A stretch of DNA of 64,000 nt from Batkoa obscura (Eukaryota > Entomophthoromycota > Entomophthoromycetes > Entomophthorales > Batkoaceae): assembly GCA_030770535.1 (NCBI GenBank), contig JASVEC010000006.1, forward strand, positions 992,001 through 1,056,000, given 5' to 3'. The notes beneath the pieces are model-generated. The model did not search any database and was not told the DNA's origin. It saw only the letters and a program-made list of their open reading frames with translations. The position numbers and the translations under genes were made by a program. Each line of letters opens with the position of its first letter. The stretch's first letter is position 1. Shown here in pieces: positions 46,385 through 59,639 of the stretch.

Positions 46385-47420
46385 GGGGATGTTCGAATTG
46401 GTTTCATTTTTTTATCTAATTTTCAAATATTTTATATTTTAAAAGTTGCTTAAAATTCTATAAAAATAAATTCTTTATTAAAAACTAAAAGTACCCAACA
46501 CAGTTTTAAATTATTTTATTATAATTTGTATTAAGCTTAATACAAATTCCCGGATTGGCAAGGCTTTTACTAATATAACCTAAATACCAATATTAACCAA
46601 AGCTGTAATATATAAATAAATACACATTCCTATAAAACTTCATTGAAAAATATTTATTATTGACTCTTTTATAGCTAATATTGCATATTTGCTATCAAAT
46701 AAATAAATAATAATGTTATAATTACATCCCCATATATCACTAAGTTAATAAATAGTTGTATAGGAGGGAGTAGTTAGCCTCAAAACTATAATTAACTATC
46801 TTTGTATAATATAAGCAATATAGTTGTGAAAGTTAGTCCTTGGTGGTTAAAGTTAAAAAAAGAGACTTTGCCTAATTAATTAGCTGTAGTTCGAAAGGTC
46901 TTAATTTTATGAAAGTTGATGCTCAGTGGTCGGAGTTAAAAGCTACTCTTGCTTAATTAACTTGCCTTGGGTCGAACGGTCTTAGTTTATGTAACTGAGA
47001 TAGACTTAACTTAATAGAAATAATACGTATAAGCTACGAATTGTGTAAAACAAATAGAATAGAAGATACTACTGTAAAATCTACGTAAGATGTGGTCAGA
47101 AAGACTTAGTGACTTTATTAATAGTACGACATCAGGGAGTAATTCAGCTAAAAAGCCTCGAGTTATCATATTGAAGAATCTCTTTTATACTCCAATAAGT
47201 ATGGAGATTAAAATGAGATAATATTCTTTGCAACATGAAGTTGATAATTCTCGCAGCAAATCAAAATAAGGGACTCTGAATTGATTGTATTTGAACTTGA
47301 GAATACAGCAACTTGAGTGATTGTTAGTGTTATAATCAATCCGAGAGCTAATAAAACAATATTTCACAAAGTTAAGTTTATTATAATTAAATTTTGACAA
47401 ATAAAAATTTACCAAGCTGG
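46385..47420. mobile_element. Rearranged relative of the 2.9-kb transposon
   Basis: 46385-46830 matches the right-end region of the transposon at 47662-50600 in inverted orientation: the GATGTTCGAATTGGTTTCA end, AGTACCCAACACAGTTTTAA, and CAAATTCCCGGATTGGCAAGG. From about 46832 to 47400 the sequence instead matches that transposon's left untranslated region (47830-48210) in direct orientation, including AGACTTAGTGACTTTATTAA. No transposase is left. It appears to be a chimaera of two family ends. Confidence 0.7.
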
Positions 47421-48293
47421 TTTTGCTTATAATATTTAAAATATTTGTTTTATTTTATATTTTAGTTTAGCTAGGCTTTACAAAACTTGATGCTCAGTAG
47501 TTGGAGTTAAAATCTGTTTTATATAAATTATGATTAATTTAATTATTAAGCTGATAAAATAATATTTTATAGTTTTTGATATTTTATTTTATTTTATTTT
47601 AATATTATAGCCATTTGTTTATTTTTAATTATTTTTATTTTATATATAATCTGTCATATATGGGGGTGTCCGAATTGGTTTCAGAATTTAACTAGAAATT
47701 AATCCAAATTTTAAGTTTTTAAATTTGTGAGTCTTTAATGTATGATCAGCTAAATTTAAAAAGCTTAAAACTAAATATAAAAATTTAACTTAAAGACTTA
47801 TTTTATTTATTTTATTTTATTTTATTTTTTTGATTATATGTTTGTGAAAGTTAGTACTCAGTAATTAGAGTTAGAGGCAGTTCTAGCTTAGTTAACTGGC
47901 CGTAAGTCAAAAGGCCTTAGTTTATGTAGCTAAGATAGACTTAAATCAATAGGAGTAATACGCAATAAGCTACGAGCTATGTAAAATAAATAGAATACAG
48001 GATATTACTATAAAATCTACATAAGATATTGTCAGAAAGACTTAGTGGCTTTATTAAAAGTAAAATATTAGGGAACAATTTAATTAAAAAGCCTTGAGCT
48101 ATTATGTTGAAGAATCTATTTTACACTCAACTAGTTTTGTAAACAAGTTAAGTGATTATTATGCGATAATCAATCACAGAGATGATAAAACGATATTTCA
48201 CAGTGTTTTGTATTTTTTATTAAATATTCAATAGCTATATAATATATAATTATATAGTTATTTGACTTTATTTTTTGTTAAAATAAAAACAAA

Positions 48294-50067
48294 ATGCAAG
48301 CTTTTATAACTAAACTTCGAAATGGAATTTCTAAAGACTTTAATACGGTAGGGAGAAGCACATTATATAAACATTGTAATTCATTTACATCAATTTTAAC
48401 AACTATTCACAATAGCCCAAAGTTTATGGAATTTTATAATAAAACAAAAAAAAGAAAAGAAATATTATTAAATTTTACTATTAATAATAACAAACTTAAT
48501 CAAGCAATGTATAAAATTAGTACTTTAAAGGAAACAGGAAATAAAAACCAACAAGTAGCATTATTATCGACTATAGCTTCAGTATATTCTTTTGATGAAT
48601 GTAAAAGTTTTGGATTTAATATAAGTAAAAATCAATATGATTATTCAAAAACAATTAATAATAATAAAATACCAACACTACGATCTACTATCAAAAATAC
48701 AAAAAAAATTAAAGATGAGCAAATTGAGATTATTATACAATATTTACTTGATAATTCAACTATTTCATCAAGATTTAATAATAATAAAAATAATAACAAA
48801 TATTCGTCAGATAATATATATATTAAATAAAAGTAGAAGAATGATATACAGTAAATATTTTAATGATTTAAAAGATAAAGCAGTAGCTAGGTCAATATTT
48901 TTCAAATATATACCAAATAATTTTAAAAATCCAGCAAGAAAAACAGATTTATGTTAATATATGTGCCCAGTATACAGTTAGAAAAAAGTTATTTGAAAAT
49001 AAAATAAATACAGCGACAGAAAATAAAACAGAGATAGAGGAATCTTTTAATAAAGAAAAAAGGTTATATAAATTACATGAATTTTGTGTTGATACTCAAA
49101 AAAACATATTTAATGAAACTATTAAAAAATTAAATAATACAAGTTGTATAATAATTTTAGACTTTAAACGAAATATGGAAATAGGAACAAGACCAGATTC
49201 AATAAACTTAGATCATTATAACAAACAGGCTATATCAGTATTAGGGTTTGACGTTTTATATTTAAAAAATGATAAAACAATAGGTGAAGTTTATTTTGAT
49301 TATTTATCTGAAACATTAAATTATGATTCAGCATATGCAGGAGATTGTTTGATTGATTTAATATCTAAAGAGCCTTTATTTAAAAAGTTTACAAAAATTT
49401 TACCAGCAAATTTTCTGCTCAAATAGCGCTTAAAAGATGGAAAAGTGATGAAGCCAAAAAAAACACCTCCATATGGGCAGATACAGGATATCATTTTAAA
49501 TCTCAAGAGTTTTTACATTATATATTTGAAGAAATTTATTTTATAAATAGTAGTTTAAATATTGATCTTGATTTTTTTGCTGAGCATCATGGAAAAAGTA
49601 TAGTTGACGAACACTTTGGAAATCTTTCACAGTGGAAAAATAGTTTTGAAGCATTAGGTAAAATAGAAGATATTAATCAATTAATTTCAAAATTTGAGAT
49701 TTTTGTTTGTGAAAATAATAGATTTAATAACTCAACTGTCAATAATGGGCAAATAAATATAATTTTTAAAAAGTATGAAAGAAACAAAGATACAAAAAAA
49801 ATAATAAAAATAAAAGGTATTAAAAAGTATTTACATTTTATTAAATGTGGTAAAAAACTACACTGTTATCCAGTATCTGATAGATCAAAAAAAAGCGATA
49901 TAATTTCAATTAAAGTTATAGAGTCTATAGAGGATAGAAAAATTAAAAGATCAACCCCAGCTTATCTTACAAAAATAACTGAAAGTTTAAAAGCTTCAAT
50001 ATTTAGTAAGCAAGTAAGTAGCTTATTAGATGATAGAAATCAACCATTAAATGTTGATATTACTTAA
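48294..50067 (+). pseudogene. Broken transposase of the 2.9-kb DNA transposon
   Basis: Coding sequence continues across at least three frames: 48294-48830, about 48835-48957, then about 48960-49390 and, after a MITE insertion, 49475-50067. Acidic motifs fit an RNase-H-like DDE/D enzyme: CIIILDFKRN (first Asp), ADTGYHFKSQEFLHYIFEE (second Asp) and DFFAEHHGKSIVDEHFGNL (a possible third acid). The KNPARKTDLC region before the core could be part of a zinc-binding segment. Total coding length is about 550 residues. At least two frame changes, a stop and the MITE make it non-functional. The family assignment is inferred from motif layout only. Confidence 0.65.
49391..49470 (+). mobile_element. 5'-truncated MITE inside the transposase gene
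   Basis: The family core CAAATAGCGCTTAAAAGATGG and right end ACACCTCC followed by ATAT (49471-49474) are clear. The left ~20-25 bp are missing or unrecognisable. It sits directly before the codons for ADTGYHF, a probable catalytic region. Confidence 0.75.
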
Positions 50068-50600
50068 ATTAATAATAGCTAAGTTAATAAATAGTCAAAG
50101 AGCAAGTAGTTGTAATAGTAAGTAAAAACTATTATTATACCGCTTGTGTTACATAGGGATGGTTAATTATGGTTTTGGGGCTAACCACTCCATCCCATGC
50201 AGCTATTTATTAACTTAGCGATATATTAATAATGTAATTATAACATTAAAATAATTTATTCATTTGATAGCAAATCTGCAGTGTTGAATATAAAACAGTT
50301 AATAATAAATATTTCTTAATAAAGCTATATAAAAGTATATATTTATTTACATATTACAACTTTGACTAATATCCACTATACAGGCTATATTAGTAAAATC
50401 TTTGCTAATTCAGAAATTTATATTAAATTTAATAAAAATTCCGCTAATTGACAATATAAATTATAACAAAATAATTTAAAACTGTGTCGGGTACTTTTGG
50501 CTTTTAATAAAGAATTTATCTTTATAAATTTTAAACAGTTTTCAAAATATAGATATTTAAAAATTGGATAAAAAAATGAAACCAATTCGCGGACACCCCC

Positions 50601-50975
50601 TTATATACTTTAGTAATCTAGAAAAGCTGAAAGGGAACTTCGGTGGCTTTTTTTCAGATGGGATTGAATACTGATAAAAAACAAGGGGTCTCTCTTCTAC
50701 CCCTTGATTCACTTTTGAAAGCAACAGAGCTTATCTGCTAACTAATTTTATAAAACTAAATTTAATTACTTTTACACTTAATTGCAGATGTTATAAAAAT
50801 GTAATCATTAATCAAAGAACAAAGGAATTTGTAGTAATAACAAAGTAAAGATATTTATTTTTTGTATCATTTTTGATTTTTAAAAACTACTGAAAACTAT
50901 AAAGTTATCATTTTGTATTTGGAATGGTAGTTTTAACTATAAAAAGATAATTGGATAATATGGCTGAGTATATAT
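50601..50975. other. Spacer after the transposon
   Basis: AT-rich DNA with no gene; a MITE follows directly. Confidence 0.5.
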
Positions 50976-51074
50976 GAGGGTGTTTTTTTTGGTTTCATTA
51001 TTTTTTCCATTTTTTAAGCGCTATTTGAGTGGAAAGATTGTTAGTAAAATTCTTAAACACAAAAATACCTCCCC
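50976..51074 (-). mobile_element. MITE copy (99 bp), ATAT target duplication
   Basis: Starts GAGGGTGTTTTTTTTGG and ends ACCTCCCC. ATAT lies at 50972-50975 and 51075-51078. The core AAGCGCTATTTGAG is intact. Confidence 0.88.
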
Positions 51075-53137
51075 ATATATTAAATTATTTTTAAAAGTTT
51101 ATTGAAAAGATTGAAAAAAAGCAAGAACTTGAGACAAAGATAAAGGCTCAATAATGACTTTTCTAAGGTTGGTTGCTTTTACTATTAATGTTCTGTATGG
51201 TATGACACAGGTGAGAGATTGCTGGTGCTTTAAAGTACCAAGGTTTTTTTTAGAAAAAAACACAGTGTGTACTAACTGTGTAAGCGTGAGTATTGCCATC
51301 TTTTTAATGGGAAAGTATATAGTATATAGGTATAAATTCTTAGATATGTGAGGAGAAAAGCATAATTTTTCATTTTTTCAAACAAAATAAACTTAACATA
51401 CATAAAATTAAAAAAAATTGATAAAGGATACCGTGGACTGTTTTTGCAAACAAAGGGTATAATATAAATGGGGATAATGGTTTAGTCCCAATGATTATGG
51501 CCAAGTCAAATTTAGATGTAGAAGAAAACAAGATAAGCAAAAAAGTAACTAGTAATAAAACAACTTATGAAAATTACTATAATTAGAATGAAAAATTCAT
51601 AGGTGAGAACAGATAAATTAAAAGTAAGACACATGAGTTTAGACTATATTATAATGAGTTAGATAATGTTTGTGTAGTATTAACTAGCTTTCATATAGGA
51701 ATGCTTCTCCTGAAAGCTAAGCTTACAGATGACAAATTTAATAGAAGTTCGGGATCCAGAGTATTAAAAAAAGAATGGTAAAACAATTTATATGAGAACA
51801 ATAACAACTCTTTACGAAAAACTGTTTTTACTTTATCTTACCGGATTTTATCTCAAAATAAGGAATGTTTAAAATTTTTTAGTGTTATTTTAAATAAAAT
51901 GTCATTATTGTCATTCATTTATCTTGGTACTTTTTTTAATTCACATTTATTTTTTCTAAATAATTTTAATTAAAAAAATTGATAATTTTATTAAAAATAA
52001 GATTTCGAAATAACTTATCGAATTCCAAAAGTGAATTTGGAATCTTATACTTGTTTAATTTAAGCTTAGGAATTTTTGATTTACTCATTACATTTGATAG
52101 TAGCGATTGGATTCAAAGATCACCATTTCATTTAAAATGTTAATTTCAATTAACCATTCTTAAATTTCGTATTAGCTTTTTATATTTGCCATTGTATAGA
52201 CAACACAAACTTACCCAATTAAATTTATAATTTGAATCTACTTTATTTTAAAATCAGCTTTTCTGATTTCATTTTTTCCCTTAAATTATATGTTACATTT
52301 TAAAGATTTTGCAATAATTAAAGTTTGATGGAAAATAAATTTAATTTTTAAAATTTGGTTTTTTATTGTTTTTAAGTTTAGCCAATTTAGAATAAAAATA
52401 ATTAAAGGTTATAATTTTAACTATATTACTTTGATATATTTTATAAGAAATTCAATTGTTAAATTTATTTAAAAACCCTGTTTTTTATTAAATAAATAAT
52501 CACATCTTCATTAATTTCCCAAATTTCGATTTAAGTCAAATTGGATCATTTTATACTTTTTGTATTTCACTACTTTTAAAACAGTATAAAGTTAAATTTT
52601 TAGATATATTTTATAATTCATTAAAATCTAAAAAAACAGGAAATCACTACTTTTATCCCCTGTTTTATCAAATTATCTATAAATGGATTTACTTTTTATC
52701 TCTTTAAACCTTTTAACATCAGAAGATTTATTACTATCACTATCTCTTATTATATATTAGCTTTGTCACTCAACATATTCCTCCTTGCATTACTTCAATA
52801 ATACCATGTTACTGTAAAAAAAGCTTTAGGATTTTATTTCTTAAACCTACTCATGTTAAGTGTTTTGAAGAAGGATATTAAGCCTATACAAAAAGATCAT
52901 ATGCTGCTATTTATAAGTGTTTTAATTGCAACTTTTAAGTTTTAGCTTTTAGTAACTCTGTTTGGATAACTATTAGCATTCTTTTTTAGCTTTAGTAGTA
53001 CTCTCTATTTTATTCTCATTTTATTACACCCAAATCCACAGGGCTCTATTTTAACCTGAATTTTACCTCCTGTTTTTTAAACATTACTATCAACAATAAG
53101 CTAATGGGAGCTTTTAGCTCTTTGTTTTAAAAAAAAT

Positions 53138-53244
53138 GAGGATGCATTTTTGTGTTTAAGGATTTTACTAACAATTTTTCCGCTTTAAATAGTTAAATAG
53201 CGCTTAAAGACGGAAAAAGTGATGAAGTCAAAAAAACAACCCAG
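53138..53244 (+). mobile_element. MITE copy with a short internal duplication (~107 bp)
   Basis: Starts GAGGATGCATTTTTGTG and ends near AACCCAG. The core region reads AAATAGTTAAATAGCGCTT, an internal duplication of AAATAG that makes this copy longer. The flanks no longer match. Confidence 0.75.
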
Positions 53245-56119
53245 GATATAGTTGATTTTAGTTTGGCATTAGCAGTAAAATTAACAAAATATTAACTTTG
53301 AGTTTAAAAAAAAGAAAAAAAAACATTTTGAAAAAAAAATGGTTGTAACCTTTTATGGCTTACCATTAAACTGCCACCAGATAAAACCAAGTTTGATTCA
53401 ACATTGATTGGATAATAAGAAGCGGTGAGATTGTGAACCTGAAATTTTTTACAGAAATTTTCTAGTCATATTATCCAGCGTAAAAACTCTAATAGTTTAC
53501 TAAATACCAAGATATTGTAATGCTATAACCCCCTGCTCTCCCTTCGGCTTCATTTTATATCAATAAAGTTTTTTATATAGTCATCTTATTTTTATTCTGT
53601 TTTTAACTCTTGAAAATTACACATAATTTTTATTTTTCCTGCCCCAAACTTACTTCCCCACAGTTAGTCATAGATAGATAGGCCTCGAATCTATGTTAAC
53701 TGATATTTTAAATTATTTAAAGATCTGTTAAAAGTTGTTTTAATCCTATTTACCCCCCTAACATGTTCTATATTTACAACTTTTTTATGTTTATAACTTA
53801 GCTCATATATCCAGTTTGATTTTATATTTGGTAAATAATGTACCTATAAGTTTTTAATTAAGACATTAGTTTAAATATCTATTTTAACCGTTTCTTAACA
53901 TGTTTCAAACTTGGTAAAATGACCTTGTCTGTATATATTATTTTTGGTTGTCTGTTTGAGGCCAGAATTTTATCATTATCAATAAAAAATGTATTTTACA
54001 ATAGTAAAATTGGCCGTTTATATAACTACTATGACAAATGTGTTTTAACTTTGCTATCTTCTCAACTCTTACATAAATAAAATGATGTAATTTAAACCAA
54101 AATGATTAAAATAATATCAATCCTTATAAGTTACTATAATTAGTACTGATTTGTATACTTTTATACATATTAATATTAGCTATTTAGGTTGATGATCATG
54201 GTTTTTTATAAATATCAGGATTTTCATTAGAATTATACATTAAAGTTTTCTAAGATAGATTAAAATAAAATTTCAAATTCTATTCAATATTATAGATAAT
54301 AGAGACTCCTAACTGAGATGCACGATTTTTCTTGATCACAATTTTGTAAATCAAAAATTTGGACTAATTTATCTATTTCATCTTGAATTTGTTCTTTATT
54401 GTTTTTAAATTTAATCACTATCAAAAACTATCAACATTCATATCCTGTAATCATGGTTTTGTAGAAATTTTCGAAATCAGTCACCGTATCTCATGGCCTT
54501 TAGACTGTTAAATTAATTTTGTTTGGAGATTTATTCTTTTATAATAGCTATTTTTAACGCCCATTAGAAAATAGAAATAGACAGATGATTAGATTCAAAA
54601 AGCACATGTTTACTTTTTAACTATTATTTCTGCTTCTTTTGTATTACTAAAATATTACACAATCATAATATCCTTTATTATCAATTTATACTATACTGGT
54701 TTGATTACTTGTAGAATTTTTAAACACATGTTAAATTAAAAACATGGAATTAAAACATTTTAGCTAACTTAATCTTATTTAACTGGTTACCTTTATGTTG
54801 TCTAACTCACTATCCTATAACTTTTTACAGACAATAAATCGCTTATTTATAATGCAATGACTATACAAAAAACTTAAAAGGCCTTAATCATTTAAAATTG
54901 TTAAATCGAGAAAAATACTCAAGGATTGAAATTAGTTAAATGGTTTGTAGATTTAAACTGAAAAAATTATTTGTTTTTTTTAATTTAGTTGAACTGGATC
55001 ATTTTCTCGATTTACTAATAATTGGCTAAAATTTTACTCTAACTATAAGATATTAACTGTTAATTTTGCTGATCCTTTGCTATATCTACAGTTGTTTATC
55101 ATTCTCAACTTTATTTAAATTAAATGGCTTTATCTTTTACAAACAGTAGTTGGTTTTTTATTCATTATTAGGTTCTATTCAACTAGTGGTAGTGGTATTA
55201 TTGTTAATTTATAGCAATTTGTTAATAACAAATATTGAATTCTCTGACGAAAGCTGTTTGGTAGAATTCTTGGATTAAAGTAAAATGAAAAGCTGGTTAT
55301 TTTTATTTGGGCGTGTAAATTTTTTTACAAACACAAACCAATATAATAGATCTTTATATCTCTCAAATTGATATATTATATTGAATGACTTACCATTAAA
55401 ATATAGTCAAAACTACAAAAGTGAGGTATTAAAAAGTAGATAAATTAAACTAATGCATTTTAAATAATTTGATAATAAATTAGTCAACATTTAACTTTAT
55501 TCTATATAAATGATAATTATGATTTATAAATTAAATGTAGATTTTTTACCTTATTGAATTATATTGAAGAATCTATTTTTTTTCAAATCACAAAATCTTT
55601 ATTTGATTTACTCAAAATTAGTGATTATGTTAATTAAGATCTGCAGTTTATATCCGTGGAAAAGAATTCCATTAATCTTTTATCTTTTATCTTCTTTTCA
55701 TCCTTCCCTTTTTGTTAACAATTTTAATAGTTGATCAGTCTGTTATTAACAAATAATTTTTGATTACATCTTTTATTTACATCACTTGATTAAATTTGCT
55801 TATAACTATAGTCAAACACTTCAGCACAGCACAATTATAAATTTTACAAATCATTGTTAATTCCGTATATATAATTTTTTGTTAAAGTGGAAAATCACGT
55901 TCTTGAAAAAATAGAACCATCCTAAATATTACTGACATTAAATTAGATACCACAACTTTTTTAATTTTAATTGACCAGCCCCTCAAAGTGTGATATTTTA
56001 CAACAGTTTAATAATAGTGATTTTAAAACTCTTAAGCATAATAGGCTTTTTGACTTTAATCAAAGCAAATTTAAATAAATCTACATTATAGGATATTAAA
56101 ATATTATATTTAAGCATAT

Positions 56120-56217
56120 GAGGATGTATTTTTCTGTTTAAGAATTTTACTAACAATCTTTCCACTCGAATAAACGCTTAAAAATGGAAAAAATAATGAA
56201 ACCAAAAAATCATCCCC
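56120..56217 (+). mobile_element. MITE copy (98 bp), ATAT target duplication
   Basis: Starts GAGGATGTATTTTTCTG and ends ATCATCCCC. ATAT lies at 56116-56119 and 56218-56221. Confidence 0.85.
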
Positions 56218-57484
56218 ATATACTGTTATTAATGTATATATTTTCATATGTTTAATAGAAATTTAAAACAAAACAATAAGTAAATGTTTTAAATAAAATC
56301 AATCATAACTTTATAAGCTATAATTCAGTTAATAGAAATAGTAAAACAAAAAATAGCAGAAAAATTTAAAAATAAATAAACCTAGTTACACCTTCTTTAT
56401 TACTTAGTGGATGAACTTATTATATAGTATATGAAATACATTAGATAAACATAATAGAACTATGATCCTTGACATAGTGTCTTATCGAATACTAATATAA
56501 AACAAGTCACTACATCAAATCTGAAACATGTTGGGTAAACAAACATGATTAAAGTAGTTTTAAGGTCTATCAATTTTTTAGAATAAATTCTCAATGTTAA
56601 AATCCACTACTATCATCTGCTACAAAACAAAGATTTTCTAAAAGGCTATGCTTTTGGTTGTACTTAAGCAGACTTTGTGTCACTTAGAAAAAACCACTTT
56701 TATTTTCATCCAGTCTTTATGATCGATCTACTTTCTCGGTTTTTGTAATTTATTAAATAGAAAAACTGGAGCCTCTTAAAACGGAAGAAATACTCAATTT
56801 CAGCCAACAAAATTCATTTTTAGATCTCATTTTATATCTAATCAATAACAATAAAACATCTTAATTTTAACAATTAAAGAGCTTAGCTTAAATGTAATCA
56901 AGTTCATTATTTAATTAAAATAACGAAACTCACTTTTATGACGAAAGGTTAGCTGACATTTAATGCAATACAGTATAAAGCCAGAAAATATTGGCTAATT
57001 TTAAACAATTATATTTTATTATTATCTTATTTTTTAAGCAGATTATCTGGTTTTTATAAAAGCTTTATTTTAATTTGAAACAACTATTATGTTTATTTTA
57101 AAAAGCATTGAAGAATTCATGATACAGAGTTATTGTTTACACAATATATCACAAAAAAATAATGCCAAACTACCGATATTTAAATTTAAATTTGGTAGAT
57201 CTATTTTAAAAAGGTACATACAAATAAAATAGCGTGAGCAAGCTACAAAAATTGGCTTTCAAATTAGGAATAATTATTGTCCAGAATACAATTAAGGTTT
57301 TTAAAGTGGCTAATATTTTCCAACTTTATTATACAATCTTAAAATAGTAGACAGGAAGGATGATAAAACCGCTTTGCATTAAAAAAAGAACCTTTACCAC
57401 AATAAAGTAAGTCAGTATTTAATCGATTATTTATATATTATATTAAATAAACAAATACTGTCATGGCACTTTATTGCTTTATAT

Positions 57485-58560
57485 GGGGGTTGTCCGAATT
57501 GGTTTCATTTTTTTATCCAATTTTTAAATATTTATATTTTAAAAACTTTGCTTAAAATTTTGTAAAATAAATTCTTTATTAAAAACCAAAAGTACCCGAC
57601 ACAGTTTTAAATTATTTTATCATAATTTATATTGTAAGTTAGCAGAACTTCTACTAAATTTAATACAAATTCCCGGATTGGCAAGGCTTTTACTAATATA
57701 ACCTATGTATTGATATTAATCAAAGTTGTAATATGCAAATAAATACATATTCCTATAAAACTTCATTAAGAAATATTTATCATTGATTGCTTTTTATAAT
57801 CAACATTGCAGATTTACTATTGAATAAATAAATAATTTTAATGTTACAATTACATTATTGATATATTATTAAGTTAATAAATAGCTGCATAGGAGGGAGT
57901 GGTTAGCTTTGAAACTATAGTTAGCTATTTTTATATAATACAATCAATGTAATAATAGTTTTTACTTATCATTATAATTATTTATTAACTTAGCTATTAA
58001 TAATTTAAGTAATATTAATACTTAATGATTAATTTCTATCATTTAATAAGCTACTTACTTGCTTAGTAAATAGTGAAACTTTTAAATTTTCTGTTATTTT
58101 TATAAGATAAGCTGGGGTTGCCTTTTTGATTTTTTATAAACTTTGTAACTTTAATTAGAATTATATTACTTTTTTAATTTATCAGATAACTGGATAATAA
58201 TGTAATTTAATTGCTATGTTTAATAAAATATAAATACTTCTTAATACCTTGTATTTTTGTTATATTTATAATAAAAATCTTAAATTTTGATGAAATAACT
58301 GAATTATTAAGTAAATATTGTATAACAATTTTAATTTGATCATTTTTATTTATATTTATATTTTAGAAATTCCATTTCGAAGTTTAGTTATAAATAGCTC
58401 GAGGCTTTTTAATTGAATTGTTCCCTAATACTGCACTTTTGATAAAGCCAGTAAGTAAGTCATAGTATTTTACGTAGATTTTACAGTAGTATCTTCTATT
58501 CTATTTGTTTTATATAGTTCGTAGCTTATTGCGTACTATTCATGTTAATTTAAGTGAAAT
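57485..58560 (-). mobile_element. Internally deleted copy of the 2.9-kb transposon
   Basis: The right end (GGGGGTTGTCCGAATTGG) is at 57485. It is followed by the right subterminal region, and by the 3' coding end in inverted orientation (GATAAGCTGGGGTTG near 58108). Near 58370-58400 it jumps to the inverse of the transposase start (AATTCCATTTCGAAGTTTAG), followed by left untranslated sequence. Most of the transposase is missing. The left terminus is not found. Confidence 0.75.
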
Positions 58561-59370
58561 TTAGCTAAAATCATCCATCAAAGACTTGGGGGTGTATTTT
58601 TTTGTTTTTAGACCTAAAAAATAGTTTAATGCCATAATAAATTTATTGCTTACTACACCATTATATCTTCATAAATGAACAAATATTATTATAAGCTATT
58701 TACTTTTTAATCAATAAGTTTCAAAAAATAAATAAAGTAGTTTATTGTATAAATTATTTATTATTTATTATTTAATTTAATATCTAATTAAATTTAGCAA
58801 TGTTATATAAATATTTTCTGTTAATGTTTACCCTTGATTGTTTTTAACTATATGAGTTGTCTGAAGCTTTTTTAACTAAATAGTTACAAAATCCTGATAG
58901 TGAAGATAGCAAAAAAAAGCTGGTAAATACTATAACATTTATTTTAAATTTTATTATATTAGTTTTACTACCAATAAACTGGTCATAATATTAATACTTA
59001 TTTTATTATACAATAAACTGAATCAGTTTAGAAATCATTTTACATTTAAATTTATTAAATAAAATATACTACTTCTTAGAGGACTTAATTTAATATCAAA
59101 TGCTTATAAACACCAAAGCTTAGTTCTTAGTAAAAATTTCATCATAGTAAATTTCTATTAATTTTAAAAACACTGACTTTTCTATATTAAAACTAAATAA
59201 AACGTTTTTGTTTAAAATTAAATTGTGATATTTTTTTACTTGTTTTAAAAAAAAAACTTAAACTAACTTATTTTTAAAACCTAGATTTTCAACATATTTA
59301 CTAAAAAATGAATTGTTTTAGAGCAGAAAATTTAAATTCTCGCACCTTAGAATTTACATAATTATTATAT

Positions 59371-59634
59371 GGGAATGTATTTTTGTGCTTAAGACTTTTA
59401 CCAACAATCTTTCCGCTGAAATAGTTGTTTATTAGCTAAAGTTCAGAGCTTTGATACTAGAGGTAGCAATATTGATAATAATGCTAACAGCGTTACTAAC
59501 AATATTAATGATAGTATTACCAGTGGAGTTTAGTTTTTTAAGAGCATTTCTAACTAACAATAATAGCCTTAATAATATTAACGACAATAATACAATACTG
59601 TTAGTAAAATTCTTAAACATAAAAACACATCCCC
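59371..59634. mobile_element. 264-bp element with two inverted copies of one MITE end
   Basis: Both termini are the same MITE end, facing inward (GGGAATGTATTTTTGTGC on the left, ACATAAAAACACATCCCC on the right). They flank about 160 bp of unrelated sequence. ATAT lies at 59367-59370 and 59635-59638, so it inserted as one unit. The centre includes repeated GATAATAATGCTAAC-like Asn/Asp-codon-rich sequence. Confidence 0.75.
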
Positions 59635-59639
59635 ATATG

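Larger units (their letters stand above)
47662..50600 (+). mobile_element. DNA transposon, ~2.94 kb, TIR GGGGGTGTCCG, decayed
   Basis: The left end GGGGGTGTCCGAATTGGTTT matches the inverse of the right end, which reads TGAAACCAATTCGCGGACAC and then CCCC. Flanks are ATAT (47658-47661) and TTAT (50601-50604), agreeing with a 4-bp AT-rich target. About 630 bp of left untranslated DNA precedes a broken transposase (48294-50067), and about 530 bp of right subterminal DNA follows it. The terminal 45-50 bp of each end resemble the two ends of the ~98-bp MITEs. It is a cut-and-paste type element by structure. I cannot place it in a named superfamily. Confidence 0.8.
51079..57484. other. 6.4-kb AT-rich region without recognised genes
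   Basis: No convincing gene, tRNA or rRNA. Short overlapping ORFs at 51099-51351 on both strands are mutually exclusive and unsupported. 51470-51790 contains protein-like phrases in broken frames and may be a gene relic. Two MITEs are present (53138 and 56120). Confidence 0.5.

Noticed and set aside
46715-46740. ACATCCCCATATAT resembling a MITE end
   Set aside because: It lies within right-subterminal transposon sequence with no partner end at MITE distance; at most a remnant.
47662-50600. LTR retrotransposon
   Set aside because: The ends are inverted, not direct, repeats; there is no primer-binding site, and no reverse transcriptase or protease motif is seen.
51099-51351. Two overlapping small ORFs on opposite strands
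   Set aside because: Mutually exclusive, with no recognisable domain or splice context; not enough to call a gene.
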